64,000 nt of DNA from Saururus chinensis (GCA_035235625.1 CP141149.1:28823753-28887752); one strand, 5' to 3'. Shown: positions 11,881-23,812, counted from the stretch's first letter. Notes: generated from the letters alone by a model not told the origin. Numbers and translations are program-made.

Positions 11881-13125
11881 CAATTTAAGATTTTATAAAT
11901 TTGGGTTAGTCCTTTGGATTTGGAGCGTGCATTTTATATTATAATGTTAGTGGTTATGGATTTTGCATGCATATTTCAAAGTATATGTTAATCAATGTCT
12001 AGCCAGTTTTAAAATCACCTACTTTAAAATACAAGCTTATAACTGAAAAGGACTTCTCTTGCATTTCAAATTATAACCTCTTCCCCCTAGGAATTGAAAA
12101 TGCACAATCTCCTCTCCTCTCACTCTCCCTCTCCCTCTCATCTCTTGTATCCTCCTTTCACTCTCGGTGACCGGTGACCTCTTCCCCCGTTGACCTCCCA
12201 TTCTCCTGCCAACAGGGCATTGAAGTATGGTGAGCTGCCATTCGAGTCTACCAAACTGCCATCGAAGTTAGCAAGATTACCACCGAAGTTCATGGCACAC
12301 CGCAAGTTCCCGATTGCTACTAGCATCTGCTTGACCATCTGTTGGATCAGTAACCGCCACCGGAGACCATTGGATCTCCAACTGCTGCCAACATTTGCGT
12401 ATGGTTGTCAGCATTTGCTGAATTATTAACAATGTTCTTTTAAATTGTTGACCGCAACTCCCAACATCCATTAGATTGCAAGCATAGTTTGCCAGGCAAC
12501 CGTTGGACTGCCAGCATCCGTTAGTCAAAGAATTGCTGATGGAATATGCTAGATAGTCGGAATCTGCCCAATTGTTACTAGAGACCTTCGGATCTCTGCC
12601 GGAGTTTGACATGTTATTATCAGAGTCCATCCGTTGCCGCTGAAATCTCCCAAACTATCAACCTGTCACCTTAGTCTCCTCCCCTCCAATCTTCTACCCT
12701 TGTCACCTTTTACGTTTTTAAGCTTGTACACTTTTAAAAAGTGGTTTAGAAACTCAAAATTTTAGTGTACATTTTAAAATTTTAATTCTCAAATGTAAGA
12801 TTTTAGTGCGGGTCTAAAATTATAATTTCAAAGTATAATAATTTTAAATACATAATGACTAAACCTGGTTGTCACCTTATGACTAATAGCCGAACCTTAG
12901 CATCAGAGGCGCACCCTTTCATCTTGGCATGGGAAGTAAGATAAATTGAATTTAGATCTGAAAGGGCTAAAAAACTATGTGAGATAAATGGAGGGCCCCA
13001 TACTATCGTGTGGTACTAAATTTAATGGGCCTGCTGTTTTAAAGTACCTCGATCAATCCTAATTGGTCCTACCTCCGTGGGACCTGTTTGAGCATGTAAA
13101 GAATCTTGAATGATCGCATCTGGGA
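11881..13125. other. Intergenic DNA with an uncharacterised internal repeat block
   Basis: Bases 12120-12720 are less AT-rich than their flanks and contain loosely repeated phrases around GCCAACAT, CCGTTAG and ACCGAAGTT on the plus strand. This looks like a decayed dispersed repeat. The 117-codon frame on the minus strand (12277-12630) is Asn/Ser-rich with no recognisable domain. Flanks at 12720-12860 are strongly AT-rich. I assign no gene. Confidence 0.35.
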
Positions 13126-13510
13126 TAGGGATGCCACTCGGGTCGGGTTAATGGTAAACCTGACCCGACCCTAATGGGTCGGGTTTGGTTTTAAAAAATA
13201 ACCCTAATGGGTCGGGTCGGGTCGGGTTTTAGTAATCCAACCCGACCCGACCCGAATATAAATATAAATATAAATATAAATATAAAATTTATATTTTTTT
13301 ATATATTTTTAATATTATTTTTAAAAAAAAATTGAAAAAAATAAAAAAAAATAATATAAAAAATATTTTTTTAATCTATTCGGGTCAAACGGGTCGGGTT
13401 CGGGTTCGGGTCGAGTCGGGTCAGGTCGGGTTTGGGTCACAGTTTTATGATGTGGGTTCGGGTTCGGGTTTGGCGAAACCCGACCCGAACCCAACCCGGT
13501 GGCATCGCTA
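13126..13510. mobile_element. hAT MITE with TCGGGT/ACCCGA subterminal arrays
   Basis: The 385 bp element starts TAGGGATGCCAC and ends GTGGCATCGCTA (inverted, one mismatch in 12). It is flanked by a perfect 8-bp target-site duplication, ATCTGGGA, at 13118-13125 and 13511-13518, the hallmark of hAT transposition. Both subterminal regions are packed with GGGTC/GGGTT units that read the same way in plus and minus, around an A/T-rich core. Such subterminal repeats are the usual binding sites of hAT transposases. There is no transposase gene, so it is non-autonomous. Confidence 0.88.
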
Positions 13511-15418
13511 ATCTGGGAGGAAAGAAAAAGAGTTTTTTCCCGCTCCTCACTCATAATAAGCCAGGCGTAAGCTATCTATGTGAGTCATTAATATTTCATA
13601 TTAACCGTGTACAAGCTAACGCAATGTCAAAATCGTTTACACTAACGTGCGGTAGCATCAGGGATTGAGGGTAGGCACAAACCGAGCCGGGCCCAGGCCC
13701 ACTCCTCCCTCCATCATATGTTTTTTCTAAAGAAAAATTATATTTAACTTTTAAATTTTCTTTTTTTAAAAAAAATATTATAACTCACGTAATATCTCGA
13801 GTTTTAATTAGACTAGGTAAGTGAGCTCATGTAAAATATGTATGAGCCTACTTGTCAAGTCCAATCAAAATTTTTATGTGACTTTTTATAAACATTTTTG
13901 TTGTGTGAATATCCTACCCTTAAAATAGGGGCCAGCCTCCAATGCCTCGACGTTAGGAGCATTGGCCCCGTAGCTCTTAGCAATTAGGGCAGGGGGGCTT
14001 CGTGTGACTGTTAGCTCCCCAATGATGAAACCGGGCCCGCTGGTGTAGGCCTACGGGCCGCCCATGGGCAACCCACACAATGCCCACCCCTAGGTAGCAT
14101 ATGCGCCGTCGATTTGAAATATCAACGATATAACTTACGCCTGGCACACTGTAAAAGAGGAGGATGAAAAAAGCTTCAAGCTCTCTCGCGCAGAATCATT
14201 TCCTCGGTCGGTAAATATGGAGAGCTTTCCACTATCCATGGTGATAGAACACCAGTCAATTCATTACTGTTGCTGTAGCAGCAGCATTACTCCTTAGCAC
14301 AAAAATGTGGAAACAGATTGGACGCATCGAGGGTAAGGTTTTCACTGGAAGCATTGCCTCCTAGCTGTAACAGCAGCATTACCTCCTTGCTAAGGCTTTT
14401 CCTTTTGCCTCCTCTCGGGTCAGTCACTCATCCTTTAAACTAAATTATATCACAGCGAGAAACAGCTTTTGCAGTGTTTGAAGCAGGGTTAGTGCAGGAC
14501 GCACAGTGAGACTCGTCGGATTGTGTAGCCGTTTCAAAATCCAGCAATTCATTATAGACCAAAATTTTACCCATCGTTTGCCCCGTCGCAGAAAATAATT
14601 TACAGAAGTAAGGGCAAAACAAGAACAATAACACTTTCTTAACTACCATTAATGAAACTGACAAACAGACTAGAAATTTAACTCGCCCTGCACAAGCTTC
14701 ATAAGCAGCATTGCAGATGAACGTGATTTTCACTGAACGATGATAATATGAAACTTTTGTTAGCATTGATTCCTACAGTTTATCACACGCTGCATGATCT
14801 TCCGTTAGTACAGAACGACTAAATATTGCTTGATGTGGCTCTTTGAACAATTGAACTAACAAGTTTTTGCTTTCTAGCCTGGAAGCGTTTTTCAGGCTCC
14901 TCACTGTAAATTGAGCTTACATGCTCCCTCCTCACTGTGAACTGAGCTTAAGGAATACACGAGCTATTTATTTTCAAGATCAACAACACACATTACCGCA
15001 TATTAACATAAATGATACAAATAAACACTTCACATGCGTTACTAATTATGCTCGGCTTATTATCGAATCATGAAAAACGTTTCTGCCTATGCATTGATCA
15101 GGAGTCAGGACTACTACCCGTCTCTATCGTTTTCTCTTAGAATGGGTCTATATACACATATCCACCCAATAAACCTCTCAGTATCGAATAACCCCTAAAA
15201 CTCCTCATGACTTTATGCGATCCTCCATTTAATGCAGTAACCATCGCAAATATACCAGCAAAACTAAATATCTCTGTACTTGACCGTGATTACGTTATTC
15301 TAATGACGCAGTGATGCAACATCAACGTTAAACAGGAAAAGAAATACAGATGTCATTTTGCGAAAAAAAAATGAAGCAGAAAGAAGATGGAGCTGAAACT
15401 GCGTTATCAGCTTGATCA
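13511..15418. other. Intergenic DNA between a MITE and the AS1 gene
   Basis: No gene found. It includes an A/T-rich tract at 13720-13800 and short GGCCC-rich motifs near 13680 and 14030-14060. Bases 15300-15418 are probably the AS1 3' UTR. The 108-codon minus ORF at 14440-14766 has a hydrophobic patch but no family features, and I treat it as chance. Confidence 0.45.
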
Positions 15419-16537
15419 CTAGTGCAAGTCCTTGGGAGGGACAGTAAAATGGTGAATTCCCATTTGCTCTAGCAGCTTGGCGAGCTTGACGTGCTTGGAG
15501 ACCCAGAGCTCCACCATCTTGGCCTCCTTGGCCTCGGCGTCCCTCTGGATGGCGTTCAGCTGCTCCCGACACTCGCTTTCGATCCTATCAAGGAAGGCAA
15601 GCTCCTCCTCCCTCAGGCTCCTGATCTTAGCTTCCACCTCCTCCATCTTCTCCCTCTTCTTTCTCGCCTTCTCAGACTCCAGCTGCTGCTCCAGGCGGCT
15701 CATCCGCCAAGTGGCCTCCTTCTTGTGATGCGTCCAGCTATGCCTCCCCTCGTCCAGTTCCTTTACATACTGCACCAGCGTCGCCAGCTGGTGTACCGGG
15801 AGGAACCTGCTTAGCACAATCTCTGGCGAGGCCGGGGGTTCTGAGGGCGAGAGTGACAAGCTAACCGAGGGTGAAACGGTGGAGGATGAACAGGACGAGG
15901 TGGAGGAAGAGGACGAGGAGAGCCAGGGAGGAAGCGATGTGGAGGCGGCAGCAGGAGCGGTCCCAGGCATGGTCACTTCTGAGGAGGCCGCGGGAGCGTT
16001 GGCTGTGCCGAGGGAGAGAATGGGGGGAGGGTCGAGGGAGAGGCTGGGCATGGTGACGATGGGGGCGAAGGGATGCGGGTGCTGCTCCTTGAGCTTGGGC
16101 TGGACGTACTTCTCGGCGAAGGTCTCCAGAATGTGGTCGTACTTGCTCTGGACGGCGGCGGAGCCGGAGGAGTCGTCGGGCGGGGCGGAGGGCTGGTCCT
16201 GGAGGAGAGCCTTGCGCTGCTTCTCCTTGAAGACCTCCCACCACTTGCCGAGGCGCTTGGCGGTGCGGCCGGGGACCTCGGAGGCGATCTTCTTCCACTT
16301 GTTGCCGTACTTGGCCTGGAGGGAGATGACGAGGTTCTGCTCCTCCTCCGTCAGGGAGCCCTTCTTGATGCCCGGCTTGAGGTAGTTCTTCCACCGCTCG
16401 AGGCAGGACTTGGCGTCCCGGTCAAGGGGCTTCCCCATCCGCTGTGACACCAGGTTCCACTCTTTGGGTCCATACTGCTTCACGTATGCGCGCAGCAGGG
16501 CGTCTTCCTCAGGCTGCCACCGTTGCCTCTCCTTCAT
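15419..16537 (-). CDS. AS1: ASYMMETRIC LEAVES1 / ROUGH SHEATH2 / PHANTASTICA MYB regulator
   Basis: A nuclear MYB-domain protein of 372 aa in a single coding exon, as in other AS1 genes. Two MYB repeats occupy about residues 2-54 (KERQRWQPEEDALLRAYVKQ, CLERWKNYLKPG) and 60-106 (KKGSLTEEEQNLVISLQAKY, GRTAKRLGKWWEVFKEKQRK); the near-identity of this block is diagnostic. A Ser/Pro-rich middle has the conserved SVSLSLSPS stretch. The C-terminal 110 residues form a charged coiled coil (KREKMEEVEAKIRSLREEE, REQLNAIQRDAEAKEAKM). In the family, AS1 pairs with the LOB-domain protein AS2 and recruits chromatin repressors to silence KNOX genes in leaf primordia. I chose the second of two adjacent ATGs because homologues begin MKERQRW; the upstream ATG (16540) would add one Met. 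The coding region is very GC-rich. Confidence 0.96.
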   Translation of the reverse strand: MKERQRWQPEEDALLRAYVKQYGPKEWNLVSQRMGKPLDRDAKSCLERWKNYLKPGIKKGSLTEEEQNLVISLQAKYGNKWKKIASEVPGRTAKRLGKWWEVFKEKQRKALLQDQPSAPPDDSSGSAAVQSKYDHILETFAEKYVQPKLKEQHPHPFAPIVTMPSLSLDPPPILSLGTANAPAASSEVTMPGTAPAAASTSLPPWLSSSSSSTSSCSSSTVSPSVSLSLSPSEPPASPEIVLSRFLPVHQLATLVQYVKELDEGRHSWTHHKKEATWRMSRLEQQLESEKARKKREKMEEVEAKIRSLREEELAFLDRIESECREQLNAIQRDAEAKEAKMVELWVSKHVKLAKLLEQMGIHHFTVPPKDLH

Positions 16538-16759
16538 CATCTCCCACCAATGCAGGTCCCATCTTCTTAAGAGTGCCTCATCAACCTATTCTTGTACATT
16601 TATATCGTGCTCTCGATGTACTCTCGATGCACAAGGATGGTGGAAGCTCTATTGGAGGAGGAGGTGGCGTAGTACTACAACTTACAGGGGAGTGGCTAGC
16701 CACACTGTACTGGCCCTGCTCAAGGGAAAGGAGGTCGTCCAAGGCAAGAAAATGGTGTG

Positions 16760-16832
16760 ATGGTTGGGAGAGGGAGAGGGAGAGGGAGAGGGAGAGGGGG
16801 AAAGAGAGATAGAGAGAGAGAGGGAGAGGCCC
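16760..16832. repeat. GGGAGA / GA microsatellite in the AS1 5' region
   Basis: Six or so GGGAGA units are followed by GA dinucleotides, all purine on the plus strand (CT-rich on the AS1 sense strand), 220-295 bp upstream of the AS1 start. It lies in the likely 5' UTR or core promoter. Plant BPC (GAGA-binding) factors recognise such tracts, so a regulatory role is possible, but simple slippage is enough to explain it. Confidence 0.75.
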
Positions 16833-16833
16833 A

Positions 16834-16842
16834 TCCATATAT
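16834..16842 (-). promoter_or_regulatory. Candidate TATA box for AS1
   Basis: CATATATGG on the minus strand lies about 300 bp upstream of the AS1 start codon, just beyond the GA tract. This would give a long CT-rich 5' UTR. Weak, motif-based call. Confidence 0.3.
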
Positions 16843-19374
16843 GCGCGCGTGGGAAAGGGGGTCCCTACACTTAAAAAAGACAAAGTGGAAAAAGTTCCAA
16901 TTTCACTCTCTTGTGCTCTCTTTTTGCACCCCCAGCGTTAAAACCAAAAGTCAATTTGTCCCGAGACAAGTCTTGCCTTAACTCTTAAACGGAGCGAATA
17001 ATTTTGCATGAGATGCGCTTGAATGTGAGATGAACTGTAGCAGCTAGTGAAAAGAAAGTGAAGCAAAGAGCGTCTGTGAGGTTTCTCGTCACTAGATGCC
17101 TCTCTGCCCCACTCGGCTCTGTAACTAATATGGCCGGATGCGGGATTCCAAATTTCCCCGTTAAGAGAAAAGAGGAGTGGGGGAGGCAGACAATGGGGGA
17201 AGGGGACAGGGAGAGAGGCGTCAGGGAGAAAAGACAGGACGAGGAGGTGTCGGACTGTTGATGTCATAAGGGGCCGTGGAAAAGGGGGACCGGCTCTTGT
17301 ACGGCGGACCCATCGACGCCTATCTCGCCTCCCATTAGCATTAGAGGCCCCCTGCATTCCTGCACTGCACCATTCTCCCACGTATTTTACTAGCTACAAG
17401 CCTACAACTCACGGGGACCAGACCCTCTAGATGGAGCTAATTGCATAGCTACGCTAGGAAGGTCATTACAAAGACTGAAGCTCAATAATCAGAACCTGGG
17501 TCCTTAATCCCACTGCTGTGGACCCTTTCTGGTCTATACGTAGGCTGAGTCGTACAGCGCAGAGAGGCAGGGAGAGGAGGATCTAGCGGGCACAGAGGGG
17601 AAGGGGGGAGCATTTGATGAGGAGCGAGTGGGCGTCCATCATCCATCCCTTTCGATTCGTCCCCTCGCTGCCCCCGAGGAGGAGGGGCGGGAGCAAGGGA
17701 TGGATCCCCTCGTTTTCCGCGTTTCTCCCCCGTCCTCTCCATTAACCCTGTTGAGGACAGGGAACCGTGAAGCGATCTTTGTAACTTCTGTCCACGTCAC
17801 GCACTTACTAAGCGTTGTCACACAGACGGGCTCCCATGGGCAGAAGGGATTCGTCCTCCTTTTCACTTTGGCTTCTCTGCCCTTCAGTTTGTTTCCAATC
17901 CCAAATGGGAACCCTCTCCAGTGGACCTAGTGGTTAGGTTTGAGAGATACTCCATGAGATATCCTCTCCCTTCTCTCTCTCTCTTTCACGTGCCCCCCTC
18001 CGTTGGTGGCATTGAATGGTTACTGTTGCCTCGCTGTAGTCAGGCCAGCCTTGTCAGTGTATTCAGAGGTGGCTGAACCCTCCCTCCGCCCCTTTTTCAT
18101 CTGTTCGTGAACACGACTGTCACATTTCGGGGTTTTTACTGTTGCGACTTGGAAGCATGTTACATTGTGAGATGATATCTGGTTCTGATGTGGGGAAGTG
18201 CTGCCTGACTAGGGAATGAAGAATTCTGATTTCCATTCTGGCGCCAGAAGATGGACCCAGAGCAAGATCAGGGCAACTCTATCGCCTCTGCCTTCACTAC
18301 TTCGAGTTTACGAACTTCAGTAACATTCAACTATATCACAATAATACCAATTCCAAAGTGAAAACTGCGGGACCACACTCATATTACTGTATCTGTTGCG
18401 AGATCATTTCGTTCTTTTTTTTTTGGCTTGGCGTCTCCTATATGATGCATTATGCAGATAGTTGTGCTAATTTTACTCTTGTTGTTGGGTTAAAAATGTG
18501 TCTGCGCTATTGATTTGAATGAACTGTGAGTTTATTATTGGCTGTGTAACTTCTGTTTTTTCTTCCAGATAGAAATTAGCCATAGGGTTGTTCTCGCATT
18601 TATTAAATTCATTATCAAACATATTTCCGATTCTAATCTATTTCATCTAAATTAATTTAGCCGAATCAATATTTCGATTCCATATTGATTCATTATTCAA
18701 ACAACCGTTACAACATAACAAAAAATCCTACAGCAGCCTTAAAACAAAAAAATTATGTCGTCCTCCAAGGAAATCCTCTAATGGAAGGAGTCACAGATTT
18801 TAAGGATCCCAAGTCCCAGATACCGCACATACCTTATTGTATATAACCATCAACCTTGTCATTAACGATTCCCCTCCAATTGAGACGATTTCCTAGAGGA
18901 AGAGGAAGGAAGCCACAGAGAGAACAGAAATTTCTTCCTAAACATAGGAATAAGAAAAATACCGTCTCGTGAAGCCCTTAATTTTTTTAATCTTACACCA
19001 AATTTAGGCACAAGCAACAGCCGATCTCAACGATCCACGATCTTTGTTTTCCCCAACAAAGCAGGTGGGATAGGCCCAATCCAATGGCTTTGTGATCCAT
19101 GAATACAAGCCTAACCGTGGATGAAGATTCTTGCGATCATTGATTACCAGGACGTTCCAATCAGCGGGCGAGACTTTAATGGGCCGACACCCGGGTAAAA
19201 TTAATTCATTCTTCAATATCTTGGATCACGAACTCATGAGGAATCTCTAGGCCCACATAAACTGGCCCTATCCAACTATCAACGTTGTTTCGAACTGTCA
19301 TCTCATGTCAAACATTTCATCGTGTCAATCACTTATGATCTAGAAATTTATTATACATGGACAAGTGATTCGGG
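16843..19374. other. Intergenic DNA upstream of AS1
   Basis: The GC-rich stretch to about 18100 yields overlapping ORFs on both strands but nothing with protein-like conservation features. A G-box-like CACGTG occurs near 17987, just after a CT run. From 18100 on, the sequence is AT-rich. It could contain the AS1 distal promoter. No gene called. Confidence 0.45.
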
Positions 19375-19868
19375 TAGGGCTGCTTCTTGGGTCGGGTCAG
19401 GTCGGGTTTTACAGGACCCGACCCGACCCGACCCGAGATAGGAACCAAGTTCTTTGGACCCGACCCGACCCGGGATAAGAACCGAAAATTTTTAACCCGA
19501 CCCGATCCGAAATAAGACCCCAAAAACCCGAAAATTGAAATAGGAACCGAGATTGTATCTTGGGTCGGGTTGGTTCCAATATTTTAATCTAATTTACCAT
19601 ATAATAAATTGATTTTATTAATAAAAAATTATAAAAATTTATATAACTAAGGTTAAATATATTTTTATAAGTTAATTAGGAACTTGGGTCGGTTCGGGTC
19701 GGTTCTTGGGTTTTTATATACCAAACCCAACCCGACCCGAGATTTACCTGGGTTTTTTTTCTTGGACCCAACCCGACCCGAGATAGGACCCGACCCGACC
19801 CAACCCGGGTCAATTTTGGGTCGGTTCCATCCAGATCGGTTCGGGTCCGGGTTTTCGAAGCAGCCCTA
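19375..19868. mobile_element. hAT MITE with ACCCGA arrays, young copy
   Basis: The 494 bp element has perfect 12-bp inverted termini, TAGGGCTGCTTC / GAAGCAGCCCTA, and a perfect 8-bp target-site duplication, GATTCGGG (19367-19374 and 19869-19876). Both ends carry dense ACCCGA/TCGGGT repeats around an AT-rich centre near 19590-19670. It has no transposase. It retains many CpGs. The element at 42675 is an older copy of the same family. Confidence 0.92.
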
Positions 19869-20304
19869 GATTCGGGCGAGGATTTGTTACACAACGTATT
19901 TTCTAAGCTTCCTGAAGCCTTAGCTTACGAAATGCATCCTAAATGGCACACACATTTGCTTACTCACTCACCTTAGCACAGGGCAATAATATTACCGTGC
20001 ACTAATATATATTCTTTATGCTAAGCTTAAGGTACAGAATATAGAAATTTTTTTTAAAAATTAATATTTAGGGCGTTAAATAAGGCTGAAAAAATTCAAC
20101 CTCACCGGACACCTGACCTATTTGATCCGCACTAGACATGATTGGATTAAATATAGGATCAAGGTTAAGGTTTAAATTTTTTACCTTTTTTAAAAATAGG
20201 GTTAAGTCAAAATTTACCTATATAACTTATATAATTTGATCTTGACATTATTATTTAACGATATCATAACCTAAAATAAAGAAATTAAAAAAATTCTCTT
20301 AGAT
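19869..20304. other. Short AT-rich intergenic spacer
   Basis: No gene or clear repeat seen in this 436 bp AT-rich stretch between a MITE and the 3.5 kb element. Confidence 0.5.
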
Positions 20305-20777
20305 TGTCACGCCCCGGCGATGCCCGACCCGAGCCGAACCCGGTCCAAGGGCCGGTCAAGCGCGCGGGGCGACGAAGCGAAATTGAGAAACGATTCTAGC
20401 GGAAGACTTAATCCCTAACCATGGGCGATTAACAGCAACACGGAGTGCGCACAATCCTTTGAGCAAGAGTAAATAAAAGGGGAAGAAAAGGTGTTGCTTA
20501 ACACAAAGTAAACAACAATCTCAAACCCACAAGCTTAGTTTTAAGTAAAGCCCACACCGGCTCAAAATAAGTCATAAGCAAACATAACTGTAACATGTGA
20601 CATAAATCCACAACAAGAACCCTACACAAAGGTTCGAACATAAAGCATGAAAGAAACGATGATAAGTCACGCAACGATCTCCATCATCACACCCAAGCTA
20701 CCTCTAACCTTTCCTCAAAAAGGCAATCCTGTCCGTCTGCGTGTCGCACCACGCAGCCCCAAATCAAAACACAAAAG

Positions 20778-20805
20778 AGGGGTGAGTTTTAACACTCAGC
20801 AATGG
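20778..20805 (-). promoter_or_regulatory. Conserved LTR hairpin motif, copy A
   Basis: AGGGGTGAGTTTTAACACTC followed by AGCAATGG. GAGTnnnnnnACTC can fold back. Read on the minus strand it is CTGAGTGTTAAAACTCACCC, which aligns with the motifs at 29977, 46407, 52539 (minus) and 56823. Its place near the 3' end of each inferred LTR suggests an RNA 3'-end or packaging structure; the function is inference. Confidence 0.55.
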
Positions 20806-20943
20806 TTTTAATATTCACTGTCAACGTAGAAAATACGATAGCTTAGAAATGAGATCGTTTCAGATCAAAGATTTACATGGTGCATCACTTTCTGATCACA
20901 CATTCATATCACTTAACACTGCATAAAAATGCATAATTCAACC

Positions 20944-21330
20944 TGCATGGATGTATCTTTAGCATACATATTCCCACATGCATTCACATCAAAATCAACA
21001 TGCATGGATGTATCTCTAACATACATATTCCACATGCATAACATCAACATCAACATGCATGGATGTATCTCTAACATACATATTCCACATGCATAACATC
21101 AAAATCAACATGCATGGATGTATCTCTAACATACATATTCCACATGCATAACATCAACATCAACATGCATGGATGTATCTCTAACATACATATTCCACAT
21201 GCATAACATCAAAATCAGCATGCATGGATGTATCTCTAACATACATAATCCACATGCATAACATCAAAATCAGCATGCATGGATGTATCTCTAACATACA
21301 TAATCCACATGCATAGCATCATCACAATCA
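20944..21330 (+). repeat. 55-bp minisatellite, about seven units
   Basis: Seven units start TGCATGGATGTATC and recur every 54-57 bases. Internal units alternate between ACATCAACATC and ACATCAAAATC variants, which suggests duplication of a two-unit block. The repeat is direct, without CRISPR-like unique spacers. Confidence 0.9.
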
Positions 21331-22613
21331 ACCTCCATCAAGGAGTAATCACACATTAATGTCACACAGACGGGAGCATAGACAAGGCCACGAAGGCGTG
21401 TCATGGTACAAAATTCTACACAAGAATTCAAGAAAGATCGGGGTTGTCAATCCCTAATACTGCTCGCCACAGACGATCCTGGCCAAGGATGTCCCATTCT
21501 CACACAGAGAATCTAGAGCAGGGTGTTCGCCCAGTGGACATCTCGTGCGGAGGGAAGAGCCCGAGTTCTCACACAGAGAACCCTAGAACACGTGGTAGCG
21601 GGGTGCACACGGCATACCACACTGGATTCTCAGGGTCCAGATGACACACATAGAAATATTCTCACGTATCCGCAAGACAAGTACACAACTCGTCCCCACA
21701 TCATTCCATTAAACAAGACTCAACCCGGGGAGTGCACTCGTTCCACACAGGAACTCCAAATCGTTCCACACAGGAACTTCAAATCGTTCCACACAGGAAC
21801 TTCAAATCAAAATATGTCCTTTCGGACCAATCAACTTGCGATTAATCCACGACCGATAAACCCGGCACACAATTCCATCACATTGCATCCAATCGGTCAA
21901 ATTCGATTAATCACGATGAAGCCTCAATTGGAAATCCATTTTCATGATGCGTGCAGCATGGTACATGCGTGGGCAAAGCATACATGAATCTTAATCATGA
22001 TAAGTGCTCTCATCAGCCCCTAATGCATCATTCATAATCACGATATTAAGCTTCAACATCATCATTTAACCCCCCACATGTGTGTGTGTGTGTAACTAGT
22101 AGAAGCCTTTCACATAATGCATATTAACATGCTTGAAAATCAACTCACTACCACACCACACATGTGAATTTCTACCTAAACATGAATTCAGTAGGAAATC
22201 ATAGTAGAAGAATCGTTGAAATCATAGTTAAATGCAAAACTCAACCACAAAGGCTAAACACCTATAACATCACTCATTTCATCATTGAGTCATGACATTC
22301 ACCAACATTCACACATCATTAATCACAATTTATCATGACAAATCTGTCCAACAATGATTGTAGTCCTACTGAAATATGCTTAACCAAAGGGAAACAACTA
22401 TTCATAATTTCAAAATAACGATTCCAACATCATGCCACAAAACATAAGTCATTCCACCATCACTAAGCATATATCTCAACTCCATAAACTCAATAGCATG
22501 CATTTCCAGTAGCCTAACATAGCTTAAAACACTCCACATTCATATAAAATTGGCAAGCTAAAGTGGAATCATCAAAATAGGCATCATACACACAACATAC
22601 AATTTCCTGTGTA

Positions 22614-22720
22614 GCCGATCGATCGCCCTTCAGGCCGTTCGATCGGTTACACGCAAAATTTTGAAATTTTCAGTTCAGCCGATCGATCGCCCTGCAAGGC
22701 CGATCGATCGCCAACACGGC
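22614..22720 (+). repeat. GATCGATCGCC repeat cluster
   Basis: CCGATCGATCGCC occurs twice (22676-22712) and a related CGATCGATCGCC with a decayed second copy lies at 22617-22648. The two pairs form a duplicated block of about 60 bp rich in GATC palindromes, inside the 3.5 kb element. Confidence 0.65.
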
Positions 22721-23812
22721 AGAACAGTCATCTTCTTCCTTTCGCAAAATCAAACCGAAACACCATAGATAATACTTCAAATCCACATCTAGCACCCTAA
22801 TCATCATCAAAAGTCCTCCTTGACTTCCAGAATATCAAACCAAACCATAATAATGCAAAACCCTAAGAAATCGGGATTAAATAATTCCATTTTCTAATCT
22901 TACCATTAACACACTAAATCAAGCAAACCATTTCGAAATAAGCCAAAAATGAAGAGTTTTACCATGGATAAACAGAGATTTCGAAGACCCATTACCTCAG
23001 CACTTGATTAAGCTCGGATTGAAGAGTCACCCTTCTTGAAATCCTTGAAAACACAATGAGTTTGAATCAAACACCAATAAAAATCGATTTACTTAAGAAA
23101 TCCTTAATTAAATCTTAGATCTAGGGCTTGTTGGTAGTAAAAATCGAATTTTGAAAGTTAGGGTTTGTAGGTAAAACACAAATCAGTAGCTTTTGATGGT
23201 CAAAAACGAATTTAATCAAGGGGAAAATGGTAGATTTAGAAGAAATTAAGAGAAAAGCCATGGATTAGTGCTGAATTAGAGCAAGCTTACCTTAATCGGC
23301 TTCTAATTCGGGCCTAAGTGGGGATTAGGCCAGACCTCCTTCCTTAGCCTATTCCCAAAAATGGAAATGACTCTGGTTTGCCCTTTTATAGTAAGGGTTG
23401 GGGTAGGCATAGGTAAGTTTTGGGGTGTACATATGAAAAGTAGGCTAAAAGTGGTTATTTTGCAAATTTAAGCACGAATTAAGCCTAATAAAATTCTGAA
23501 AATTTTTGTGTGACCTTAAGTATATGTCTAGGTTCATTTGACACAAAAATAAAATTTTCGACCGTGGGGCCCACAGGGGTCCCGCCAAAACCCTAATTTT
23601 TGGGAAAATAGTGAAAATTCCGAAAAATCTCAAAAATTCACATTTGGTTTAAAATCACTTAAAACCACTAATATTGAAGTTAATTTTGGTTAAAACCATC
23701 ACAAACTCTATTTATTTACAAAATCACCGAATAAGATCAGAAAACACGTAAATCTCACGATAACCCATAATTAAAGAAAACCAAAACCGGTTTAAAGATG
23801 AGGGTCCTTACA

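Larger units (their letters stand above)
20305..23812 (-). mobile_element. 3.5 kb coding-free solo-LTR-like element, TSD TAGAT
   Basis: It begins TGTCACGCCCCGG and ends GGGTCCTTACA, and is flanked on both sides by TAGAT (20300-20304 and 23813-23817), a 5-bp target-site duplication. TG...CA ends with 5-bp TSDs fit an LTR, so the simplest reading is a solo LTR of a long-LTR gypsy element. It contains no retroviral genes. Inside are a 55-bp minisatellite (20944-21330), a GATCGATCGCC repeat cluster (22614-22720) and, 475 bp from the left end, the hairpin motif shared with the other long elements (20778-20805). By the position of that motif I infer the LTR reads on the minus strand. A non-autonomous element without LTR structure is the alternative. 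Confidence 0.8.

Noticed and set aside
13381..13500. GGGTCGGGT tract as telomere-like or simple satellite DNA
   Set aside because: The unit is not TTTAGGG, and the tract is bounded by transposon termini and an 8-bp duplication.
15879..16447. Several plus-strand ORFs of 120-170 codons
   Set aside because: Antisense shadows of the AS1 coding sequence, caused by its high GC content.
20944..21330. Regularly spaced repeats as a possible CRISPR array
   Set aside because: Units are contiguous 55-bp direct repeats without unique spacers, in a plant genome.
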